From assembly GCA_963665925.1 (NCBI GenBank), contig OY762511.1:62001-126000 (forward strand): 64,000 bases of DNA, in the 5' to 3' direction. Numbering within the stretch: the stretch's first letter is position 1; each line of letters starts with the position of its first letter. Positions 57,968-64,000 of this stretch are shown in pieces. This stretch comes from G963665925 sp963665925. GTDB lineage: Bacteria > Bacillota > Clostridia > Peptostreptococcales > Acidaminobacteraceae. The notes below the pieces were generated by a model. That model had not been told where the DNA came from. It saw only the letters and a program-made list of their open reading frames with translations, and did not search any database. A program made the position numbers and the translations under genes.

Positions 57968-59339
57968 GGTACTGAAACAAATTTAGTGTAAAAACAAGAA
58001 ATCTTCCACGAAAGTAGTTAGTGTTATAAACTAGATTACAGAGTGGAGGATTTTTTTATGAGTCGAAAGAAGAAAAACAACAAGATATCAGAACTGACAG
58101 AAGCCCTTATGCAGGACAAGGATATCACCGATGTGGCAGACCTACAGAGCGTGCTGAAGGAAATGCTTAAGACTGGCGTTGAGAAACTACTTGAAGCAGA
58201 ACTGGATGAAGAGCTTGGTTATGAGCCATACGATCGCCAAGTTGAGAAAACGAACTACAGAAACGGGAAATCAACAAAGCGTGTAAAGACTGATCTTGGC
58301 GAAGTTGAACTAGAGATTCCAAGAGATCGTAACGGTGAGTTTGATCCACAAATTGTACCAAAACACTCCAGTGATATTTCAGCGATTGAAGACAAAGTGA
58401 TCTCTATGTATGGTAAAGGAATGTCTCAAAGAGATATCTCAGAACATATAGAAGACCTCTACGGGATGCCACTCTCAGCACAGTCAATCTCACGTATGAC
58501 TGATAAAATCATCCCTCACATCGAAGAGTGGCAACACAGACCACTTGAAACAGAGTATCCGTTTGTTTTCATGGATGCTATTCATTACAAAGTAAAACAG
58601 AATAACCGCATTGTATCTAAAGCTGCATACGTTGTTGTTGGCATAAATACAGATGGTATGAAGGATGTCTTAGGTATCTGGATAGGTGAAAATGAGACGA
58701 GTAAATTCTGGCTAAAGGTTCTGACAGACTTAAAGAATCGTGGTGTTCAGAGAGTTACAATCTTCAGTGTTGATGGACTTTCAGGCTTTGAGCAAGCAAT
58801 CAAAGCGACATATCCAGAGTCTATTGTACAGCGCTGCATCATTCATCAAATTCGCTCATCTACGCGATATGTCAGCTACAAACATGTCAAAGAACTGATG
58901 AAAGATCTTAAGTCTGTTTATCAAGCTCCAAATGAGGAATCAGGTTATCAGATGCTTCTTGAGTTTGAAGAAAAGTGGGGTTCGCATTATCCGCGCTGCA
59001 TAAAATCCTGGAAAGATAACTGGGGTGTTATATCTCCGTTTTTTGCATACTCAGCGAACATCAGAAAGATCATGTATACGACCAATATAATTGAAAATCT
59101 GAACAGACAATACCGCAAAGTAACTAAGGGAAAACCAGTCTATCCAACAGACATGTCACTGATGAAGTCCCTTTACTTAGCAACTGAAAATGCAACAAAG
59201 AAATGGTCCCAGCGTCAACGAAACTGGGATCAGATAATAAACGAACTCTCGATTATCCATTCGTAATCGAGAGTTCCTAAAAAGTTCATATTCGCTGCTT
59301 TCGTGGCAGATTATTTACACAAAATTTGGGACAGTCTCT
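57968..59339 (+). mobile_element. IS256-family insertion sequence (1372 bp)
   Basis: Ends in imperfect inverted repeats: left GGTACTGAAACAAATTTAGT, right end (inverse) GAGACTGTCCCAAATTTTGT, sharing ACTG..(A/C)CAAATTT.GTGTAAA. Both ends are flanked by the 8-base direct repeat TTAAATAA (57960-57967 and 59340-59347). It carries one transposase gene. Matching CTTTCGTGG sub-terminal motifs also occur at both ends (about 58007 and 59300). Confidence 0.93.
58058..59266 (+). CDS. IS256-family (Mutator-type) transposase
   Basis: 402 residues, full length. Residues 30-75 hold the conserved LLEAELDEELGYEPYDRQ and NYRNGKSTKRVKTDLGEVEL region; the DDE catalytic residues lie in YPFVFMDAIHYKVKQ (D), FSVDGLSGFEQAI (D) and the C-terminal CIKSWKDNW / NIIENLNRQYRKVTKGKP part with the Glu. 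ATG 58058-58060 has GTGGAGG 7 bases upstream. No frameshift or stop is seen, so the element may be active. It lies between intact inverted ends. Confidence 0.97.
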   Translation: MSRKKKNNKISELTEALMQDKDITDVADLQSVLKEMLKTGVEKLLEAELDEELGYEPYDRQVEKTNYRNGKSTKRVKTDLGEVELEIPRDRNGEFDPQIVPKHSSDISAIEDKVISMYGKGMSQRDISEHIEDLYGMPLSAQSISRMTDKIIPHIEEWQHRPLETEYPFVFMDAIHYKVKQNNRIVSKAAYVVVGINTDGMKDVLGIWIGENETSKFWLKVLTDLKNRGVQRVTIFSVDGLSGFEQAIKATYPESIVQRCIIHQIRSSTRYVSYKHVKELMKDLKSVYQAPNEESGYQMLLEFEEKWGSHYPRCIKSWKDNWGVISPFFAYSANIRKIMYTTNIIENLNRQYRKVTKGKPVYPTDMSLMKSLYLATENATKKWSQRQRNWDQIINELSIIHS

Positions 59340-59347
59340 TAAATAAA
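59340..59347. repeat. Right 8-bp target duplication of the IS
   Basis: TTAAATAA directly after the right end of the IS, matching 57960-57967. Confidence 0.9.
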
Positions 59348-59375
59348 GGTCTATGGCTTGAAGACTGGTGAAAAG

Positions 59376-59561
59376 TTTTGTTTCAATTTTTCTACATGAA
59401 CACCAGGCAATCTACGATTGCCTTGGTCGCTGAACAGTTTTGTTTTTCTTTTTCTATATGAACACCAGGCAATCTGCGATTGCCTTGGTCGCTGAACAGT
59501 TTTGTTTTTCTTTTTCTACATGAACACCAGGCAATCTACGATTGCCTTGGTCGCTGACGCG
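59376..59561. repeat. Three tandem 62-bp repeats with GGCAATC hairpin (part of repeat B, copy 2)
   Basis: Units start at 59376, 59438 and 59500. Each has GTTTTGTTT, a pyrimidine run, ATGAACACC, the hairpin AGGCAATC-T(A/G)C-GATTGCCT and TGGTCGCTGAACA. They differ at only a few bases, and the last unit changes to CGCTGACGCGCCC before the long palindrome. There are no spacers between units, so this is not a CRISPR array. Confidence 0.9.
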
Positions 59562-59631
59562 CCCAATATAAAAATACGGAGGACCTTCAAGATTGATGTG
59601 AACATCATCTTGAAGGTCCTCCGTATTTTTG
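59550..59631. repeat. Repeat B, copy 2: conserved linker and 24-bp perfect palindrome
   Basis: GGTCGCTGACGCGCCCAATA (59550-59569), then arms AAAAATACGGAGGACCTTCA and on (59571-59594) and their exact inverse (59608-59631). The 13-base loop contains GATGT/ACATC, so the stem can extend to 29 pairs. The linker matches TGTCGCTAGCCGCGCC in copy 1 at 56124. The sequence of the palindromes differs while its position and A/T ends are kept. Confidence 0.88.
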
Positions 59632-59653
59632 TGCTGTTCTTTGTTTAAGTCGC

Positions 59654-59682
59654 AAAAAAAAAGCACCCTGTGGTCAAGGTGC
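59654..59682 (-). terminator. Terminator reading leftward, source gene unclear
   Basis: GGCACC-TTGACCAC-A-GGGTGC type hairpin with nine T residues on the minus strand. No convincing gene lies upstream on that strand up to 59831; a short frame starting near 59747 (SSEIESALSLLTLLLDW) is possible but unproven. Confidence 0.7.
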
Positions 59683-59830
59683 CAATCCAATAGTAGCGTA
59701 AGCAGAGAAAGCGCACTTTCAATCTCACTACTAAGTTCATTCGACACCTAAAAATCGTTTTCCTCCACATATATAAAAGAAAATGAAAATTTTATTTGCA
59801 ATCCCACTTTTCAAATCAAAGGAGAAAACG

Positions 59831-59883
59831 AAAGAGGTGATCACACCATGTCCCCCCGGATCATAAATGCAATCACCTCTTTT
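59831..59883 (-). terminator. Terminator of the cold-shock gene
   Basis: AAAGAGGTGAT/ATCACCTCTTT stem with a long loop at 59831-59882, downstream of the cold-shock gene. T run on the minus side is weak (TTTCG), A run on the other. Confidence 0.6.
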
Positions 59884-59914
59884 AAACCACTATGCTCGTA
59901 TGTATAATTTCATT

Positions 59915-60112
59915 CTACAGACGGGAAACATTAGCAGCCTGAAGACCTTTTGGGCCTTCTTCAATTTCAAACTCAACAGATTGACCTTCTTCAAGAGTCT
60001 TAAATCCATCAGTTTGAATTGCGCTGAAATGAACGAAAACATCATCGCCTGCTTCGCGTTCGATAAATCCGAATCCCTTTTCAGCATTAAACCATTTTAC
60101 TGTACCTTGCAT
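59915..60112 (-). CDS. Cold-shock protein (CspA family)
   Basis: 65 residues, single OB-fold. MQGTVKWFNAEKGFGFIERE holds the RNP1 motif (KGFGFI) and DDVFVHFSAIQTDGFKTLEE the RNP2 motif (VFVHF). It binds single-stranded RNA or DNA as a chaperone. ATG 60110-60112 has AAAGGGGGT 6 bases upstream; the frame open to 60160 is rejected. The leader of at least 130 bases upstream is long for such a short gene, as is common for cold-shock genes. Confidence 0.96.
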   Translation of the reverse strand: MQGTVKWFNAEKGFGFIEREAGDDVFVHFSAIQTDGFKTLEEGQSVEFEIEEGPKGLQAANVSRL

Positions 60113-60328
60113 GATACGGACCCCCTTTCGTGCTGTATTTCGCAGTCTTATCATTTTCATGAAACAGACTGTCTGACACGGTCCTGATTTTGAAAATCAA
60201 AGAAGTCCTAAAACCCTAGAATTTCAAAGCTTACCGCTTAAAAATATTATAACAAAATATATACATCGATTCCATAATTTTCGTCATACTCTGGTATAAT
60301 TAGGGTATAAATATAAGGGAGGTGCCAC

Positions 60329-61396
60329 ATGGATCTTCAAGAGATACTCAAACCTGGAAAACAAGTTGAACTTACAATTACAGACGAGGATGGCGATACA
60401 AATAAAGTCAAGACTCTTATCGAAAGCGGATATGACGGGGACTCTTTTGGTGTCATTGCACCTATTCATGAAGGAAACTACTATTCCCTGCACCCAAACG
60501 ATAAGATCCAGCTGACTTTCGATGTTCCTCCTGAAGGCGGCTCCAAAACTAAGGAAGTCTACAATATGGGAACCATGGTTCTCGAGAGAAAGAAGGTCGA
60601 TGGCCAATCGGTCGTCATGCTGGCAAAAACATCCTCACCAAAGAAAATTCAGCGTCGACAGACATTCCGCTTGCATATTCTCAAAAATATTACCTATTCC
60701 TACAACGGCAAAAAGAAGGAAATACTCCTGAAGAATATAAGCGCAACTGGACTGCGTGGCATTATTGAAGAACGTATACCCCATAAAACAGAAGTTATGA
60801 TTTATCTCGACCTTGAAAATGAAGAGGAAATCATGACCATCAAATGCAACGTGATTTCCTGTGACCAAGTTACAAATTCAATGATTCAACACGATCTGCG
60901 CCTTCAGTTCCTCGAACTGAACAGCGCACAGAAGAATAAGATTACCAACTTCATTTTCAGAAAACAGTCTGAATCCATTCGTAAGACCCTCGATGCAGAA
61001 GGCAGAAGCAAGTTTTCCGACATGATTTATGATTATGAGTCAAACAGACGTCACGGTGATGATTTCATCCTTCGCACGGTCCCTATCATGGGACTTGTAA
61101 CCTGGTTCATGTCGCTCAGCGCAATTGCACTCGTCGTCGAAGCACGACCTGAAGCACGCTACAACTTGGATCAGTATTTCAATTTCTACAAGCGCGGCTA
61201 CTGGCGTACAGATTTGCTGACAATCGCATTTCTTATCGCCTTTGTTGAAGTAGTTCTGTGTACAACAGGACTCTATATGAACTCAAAACGTCTAAAACGC
61301 GTTGGCGATCAATACAATCGCGGACTGATTATCAATCTTGTCTTCGCCATACTTCTGATTTTCATTTATATCTTGCTCCCTATCGGACAAGGTTAA
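60329..61396 (+). CDS. PilZ domain protein with C-terminal membrane helices
   Basis: 355 residues. Residues 1-100 resemble the YcgR N-terminal (PilZN) domain. The PilZ domain (about 108-215) has RRQTFRLHILKNI, the c-di-GMP binding RxxxR, and NISATGLRGIIEERI, the matching (D/N)xSxxG. Residues 255-355 add three hydrophobic helices (PIMGLVTWFMSLSAIALVVE; LLTIAFLIAFVEVVLCTTGL; IINLVFAILLIFIYILLPIG), which is unusual for PilZ proteins. It is probably a membrane-bound c-di-GMP receptor. GGGAGGTGCC precedes the ATG. Repeat A copy 2 follows its stop. Confidence 0.9.
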   Translation: MDLQEILKPGKQVELTITDEDGDTNKVKTLIESGYDGDSFGVIAPIHEGNYYSLHPNDKIQLTFDVPPEGGSKTKEVYNMGTMVLERKKVDGQSVVMLAKTSSPKKIQRRQTFRLHILKNITYSYNGKKKEILLKNISATGLRGIIEERIPHKTEVMIYLDLENEEEIMTIKCNVISCDQVTNSMIQHDLRLQFLELNSAQKNKITNFIFRKQSESIRKTLDAEGRSKFSDMIYDYESNRRHGDDFILRTVPIMGLVTWFMSLSAIALVVEARPEARYNLDQYFNFYKRGYWRTDLLTIAFLIAFVEVVLCTTGLYMNSKRLKRVGDQYNRGLIINLVFAILLIFIYILLPIGQG

Positions 61397-61422
61397 ACGC
61401 AATAAGGCATTTCACAAATATT

Positions 61423-61680
61423 AAGGGTCGATGCATGCGCATCGACCTTTTAGGTTGTCGACAGAATCGACAAGATGACAGACTGTAGAAAACTTCGAAA
61501 GACCCAAGTAGGCTAGCAGTAGCAGCCAAATTTAAAATTTGGGCTACCTGCTGAGAAGCGCAGATAAAATCCGCTCTGCGAGCGTACTAAGGTACGTGAT
61601 CAGAGCGGATTTTATTTAGCAACGCAGTATTTCGGAGTTTTTCTACAGTCTGAAGGGTCGATGCATGCGCATCGACCCTT
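61423..61680. repeat. Repeat A, copy 2: fold-back element between duplicated terminator hairpins
   Basis: The core 61479-61652 begins CAGACTGTAGAAAACTTCGA and ends with the near-inverse TTTCGGAGTTTTTCTACAGT. Inside lies ATAAAATCCGCTCTG/CAGAGCGGATTTTAT around CGTAC/GTACG. A GTCGACAGAATCGAC hairpin precedes it (about 61455). Compared with copy 1 it has an extra AAATTT/AAATTT hairpin stretch (61504-61556). Outside are two identical 23-base hairpins GGGTCGATGCATGCGCATCG..ACC (61425-61447, 61655-61677), unrelated to the flanks of copy 1. It lies between the convergent PilZ and DUF1904 genes. Confidence 0.88.
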
Positions 61681-61687
61681 TCTTAAG

Positions 61688-62014
61688 CTAATAATGTGTT
61701 CCGTTGTCGTAGTACTTCTCCGCCTGCAGGGTATAGAACAGGACAGCAACCTCTTCAAAGCCTTCATCCATTACAGCGTCTGTAAAAGCGCTGGCTACCT
61801 CATCCTGAACCTCCTGAGGTCTGTCGAACCAGTGCACCTCAATAAAGGGATATGCTGAACTTGATCCAGCCTCTTCAATCCAGATGCTTGGAAGCACTTC
61901 CACCGATACGTGGTCTCTTGGACACTTTGTTATATGTGTCAGCGCATCCACCATTTTAGGCGTGATTTTTCTTACATCGCTCTCATACATTCCTCTAACA
62001 CGAATATGTGGCAT
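61688..62014 (-). CDS. DUF1904 family protein
   Basis: 108 residues, small soluble protein. MPHIRVRGMYESDVRKITPK, VSVEVLPSIWIEEAGSSSAY and PFIEVHWFDRPQEVQDEVAS fit the DUF1904 family, which resembles tautomerase-like folds; its role is not known. An AGGAGG lies upstream of the ATG (TAGGAGGAAAAA). It ends just beside repeat A copy 2 and lies 10 bases after the lytic transglycosylase gene. Confidence 0.85.
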   Translation of the reverse strand: MPHIRVRGMYESDVRKITPKMVDALTHITKCPRDHVSVEVLPSIWIEEAGSSSAYPFIEVHWFDRPQEVQDEVASAFTDAVMDEGFEEVAVLFYTLQAEKYYDNGTHY

Positions 62015-62023
62015 TTTTTCCTC

Positions 62024-63034
62024 CTACTCAGCCGATGGCGTCTCCAGGGAAATTCCCTGTTCATTGAACCATCCTTTTATAACTTCAACTTTTTCCTTTA
62101 CATCATCCAGATACCATGTCTTATATGTACCCTTCATAACACGAACAGGACCTTGATTGTAGGCAAGTGTTGCAAGTTCAATGTCATTGTTGAAACTGTC
62201 CATCTGATCCCGTAGATATTTCACACCGTATTTGATACTCAGATGCGGATCAAAAAGCTGTTCACGCGAAAGTCCAAGTGCACGGCCTGTCGATTCCATA
62301 ATCTGCATGAGTCCCAGCGCACCCTTATACTCACAGTTTTGATCGTACCAGCTCTCCTGCCACAGCATTGCTGCAATCCACAGCTCATCAACGTCGTACT
62401 CCAGTGCTGCTTCCTTGATGTACTGGGCATACTCAGAGGCTTTTTCATAACTCAAATCTGCATTTTTCGTCATCATGAATTTGGACAGGCCATCATAATA
62501 AGCCAACTCCGATTCAGAGGACTGGGCAAAATCAGCATCCGATGACTCCACACTCATCTGGAATCCCAGGAAGGGATGGTAAGCCGCAGCCCACCCGAGG
62601 GTACTTAAAATTTCTTCCTTGAGTTCCAAATAAAGAATACCATTTGCTTCAATCATACAGCCTTCAATGCTATCATGGTCCATCCATTCAAGAGAAGCTG
62701 CAGAGGATTGACCGTGAATTGCTGCATCTGACCAGCTGACCTCAGATGTTCTAAGATTATAGTTTCGATTTGTTGATGTATAAATTCTAAAAGAATTCTT
62801 CTCACCATTCCATGAACTCAAAAATCCGAGTGTTCTCAGCGTCTGATAATCCAGGGGCATGTAGAGGCTGTCGCCGCTCTTTAAGAAAGGATACTGCAGT
62901 CCGGAATTCGAGAAGCCATGGCCATCGATTACGGTCTGATTGCTGAAAACATTGAGCACAATCTCATCTGCGAATCCAAAGCTTGAAAATGTAAGACTAA
63001 GTGCCGCAAGCGCGGCAACAATTTTTCGTTTCAT
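62024..63034 (-). CDS. Secreted lytic transglycosylase (SLT domain)
   Basis: 336 residues. Signal peptide (IVAALAALSLTFSSFGFA), N-terminal region of stalk/copper-amine-oxidase-like type (about 30-200), then an SLT domain (about 215-330): LWIAAMLWQESWYDQN with the catalytic Glu, YKGALGLMQIMESTGRALG, IKYGVKYLRDQMDSFNNDIE, LATLAYNQGPVRVMKGTYK. It cleaves peptidoglycan between MurNAc and GlcNAc outside the cell. ATG 63032-63034 has TTGGAGGAAGCA upstream; the frame opens at 63127. DUF1904 gene follows by 10 bases. Confidence 0.93.
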   Translation of the reverse strand: MKRKIVAALAALSLTFSSFGFADEIVLNVFSNQTVIDGHGFSNSGLQYPFLKSGDSLYMPLDYQTLRTLGFLSSWNGEKNSFRIYTSTNRNYNLRTSEVSWSDAAIHGQSSAASLEWMDHDSIEGCMIEANGILYLELKEEILSTLGWAAAYHPFLGFQMSVESSDADFAQSSESELAYYDGLSKFMMTKNADLSYEKASEYAQYIKEAALEYDVDELWIAAMLWQESWYDQNCEYKGALGLMQIMESTGRALGLSREQLFDPHLSIKYGVKYLRDQMDSFNNDIELATLAYNQGPVRVMKGTYKTWYLDDVKEKVEVIKGWFNEQGISLETPSAE

Positions 63035-63192
63035 TGCTTCCTCCAATTTATCTTTCTTTACGAATCCAATTGCCGTTCGACTCCATACTAATTTTATACT
63101 ACTTGACCCTGATGATACTAGGTTCATGACAAATTTTAAATACTACAAGGATAGAATTTGGATATATTTAATATATATAGCTTCGTTTTTTT

Positions 63193-63203
63193 CCGAACGT
63201 TCG
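63193..63203. promoter_or_regulatory. Inverted repeat CCGAACGTTCG, candidate purine-regulator site
   Basis: CCGAACGTTCG lies between the divergent transglycosylase and adenosine deaminase genes, about 104 bases before add. CCGAAC in an AT-rich setting resembles the PurR half-site of Gram-positives, but other proteins could bind it. Confidence 0.3.
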
Positions 63204-63306
63204 CTAAAATATGCCATTTCCTTCATATATTTTTGTCAAATACCCTCTTGGATTTTATCATAAATCAGTATATAATGGTTGCTAATTACTTTGAGGATGT
63301 GATTGT

Positions 63307-64000
63307 ATGACAAATTTAAAAGATCTACCGAAAATTGAACTTCACTGTCATCTGGATGGAAGTGTCCGCCCTTCTACTGTGCTTGAGCTCGCTCAGAAAA
63401 ATGGGGTCGCACTACCAACCTACAACCTTGAAGAACTCAAAACCTATTTACAGGTTCCAGATGACTGTCCTTCGCTCAAGGTCTATCTTGAACGATTCGC
63501 ACTGCCAAACGCGGTAATGCAGAGCCAAGACAATCTCTACAGAATCACTTCAGAGCTTATTGAGGATGTAGCCGCCGACGGTGTCAAATATATTGAAATC
63601 CGTTTTGCGCCAAGGCTGCACATGCAAGAGGGCCTCTCGTTTGATGAAATAGTCACGAGTGTTTTAAGAGCAATCCACGAAGCCCCTGAAAAACATGGCA
63701 TTTATGCCAATCTGATTCTGTGCTGTATGCGGCACGAAGATGTCAAGTACAGTATTGAGGTCGTCGAGGCAGGACGCAAATTTTTAGGCAAAGGTGTTGT
63801 AGCAATAGACCTGGCTGGAAATGAACATGAATTTCCACCGGAACTGCACAAGGCCGCATTTGACCTCGCGAAAGCGTATGGCTATCATATTACCGTTCAC
63901 GCTGGCGAAACCGGCATTGGCGAAAATGTGGAAAAGTCCATCAACCTGCTTCATGCAGAGCGCATTGGTCACGGACTCTTCTGTAAAGATGTTCCCACTT
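63307..64000 (+). CDS. add: Adenosine deaminase, N-terminal part (runs off right edge)
   Basis: Deaminates adenosine and deoxyadenosine to inosine forms in purine salvage. 231 residues present. Metal-site HCHLDGS (residues 13-19), KYIEIRFAPRLHMQEGLSFD, VAIDLAGNEHEFPPE and HAGETGIGENVEKSI (with catalytic Glu) are intact; the sequence continues past base 64000 near RIGHGLF. The ATG at 63307-63309 has GAGG 10 bases upstream, a slightly long spacing. Divergent from the lytic transglycosylase gene. The last zinc ligand Asp and the C-terminus lie outside the window. Confidence 0.97.
   Translation, partial: MTNLKDLPKIELHCHLDGSVRPSTVLELAQKNGVALPTYNLEELKTYLQVPDDCPSLKVYLERFALPNAVMQSQDNLYRITSELIEDVAADGVKYIEIRFAPRLHMQEGLSFDEIVTSVLRAIHEAPEKHGIYANLILCCMRHEDVKYSIEVVEAGRKFLGKGVVAIDLAGNEHEFPPELHKAAFDLAKAYGYHITVHAGETGIGENVEKSINLLHAERIGHGLFCKDVPT

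Noticed and set aside
59376..59561. CRISPR array
   Set aside because: Three 62-base units adjoin each other with no variable spacers, and no cas genes are seen.
59454..59747. 97-aa minus-strand frame near the repeat B copy 2
   Set aside because: It runs through a terminator, the long palindrome and the tandem repeats; its GTG start lies 14 bases from the nearest ribosome-site-like run. The start (SSEIESALSLLTLLLDW) recalls small hydrophobic toxins, but the evidence is too weak to call.

Overview
The window looks like a chromosomal segment of an anaerobic Gram-positive bacterium of the Bacillota, most likely class Clostridia. The evidence is strong AGGAGG-type ribosome sites, a T-box leader in front of valS, Fe-S L-serine dehydratase in two subunits, LiaF/PspC envelope proteins, HxlR and DegV proteins, an S-layer-homology protein and many lipoproteins. 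No rRNA, tRNA, prophage or CRISPR array is visible. The genus cannot be assigned from the sequence. Most genes are on the minus strand.

Layout. 1-1.8 kb: valS (cut by the left edge) behind an acetyltransferase gene and a T-box with a GUA (Val) specifier. 2.2-4.8 kb: LiaF/PspC-type envelope proteins. 4.8-6.9 kb: Gx-family membrane protein and sdaAA-sdaAB. 7-13.1 kb: a small soluble chemoreceptor with a Rossmann domain, a peptidoglycan-binding protein, tcdA, and a molybdopterin oxidoreductase overlapping an aminotransferase. 13.3-17.5 kb: a MacB-type ABC system with a large exported partner. 17.6-21.5 kb: a 7TMR-DISM/HPt/CheA-like sensor and a run of small-peptide genes. 22-25.1 kb: YihY protein and hflK-hflC. 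25.2-30.2 kb: RND efflux operon with a TetR regulator and candidate operators. 30.3-31.6 kb: SLH-metallopeptidase. 31.7-37.5 kb: pabA-pabB-pabC-folE-folP-folB-folK-aroF, a folate operon ending in DAHP synthase. 37.7-43.6 kb: dinB with a LexA-like box, a DUF2179 protein, a NusG-II protein, apbE, an Asp/His-tailed secreted protein, DegV and HxlR. 43.9-46.8 kb: OmpR-type two-component system and a CoA-type NUDIX hydrolase.

46.9-55.9 kb is the most coherent system: menA, a CitA/CitB-like two-component pair, a small FMN-binding lipoprotein, a polyprenyl diphosphate synthase, an NDH-2 fused to a DoxX-like membrane domain, ApbE flavinyltransferase and a lipoprotein with two FMN-binding domains. This is the gene content expected of flavin-based extracellular electron transfer. 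The NusG-II and Gx genes elsewhere in the window may be dispersed members.

The right end (56-64 kb) holds an IS256-family element inserted exactly at the stop codon of an HAD hydrolase gene, a cold-shock gene, a PilZ membrane protein, a DUF1904 protein, a lytic transglycosylase and the start of add.

Two families of dispersed structured repeats stand out. Family A (43.7 and 61.4 kb) is a fold-back element sitting between two copies of an otherwise unrelated terminator hairpin, with compensatory changes between its copies. Family B (56.1 and 59.5 kb) joins a small TAC-loop hairpin, a conserved GTCGCT..CGCGCC linker and a very long palindrome. I recognise neither.
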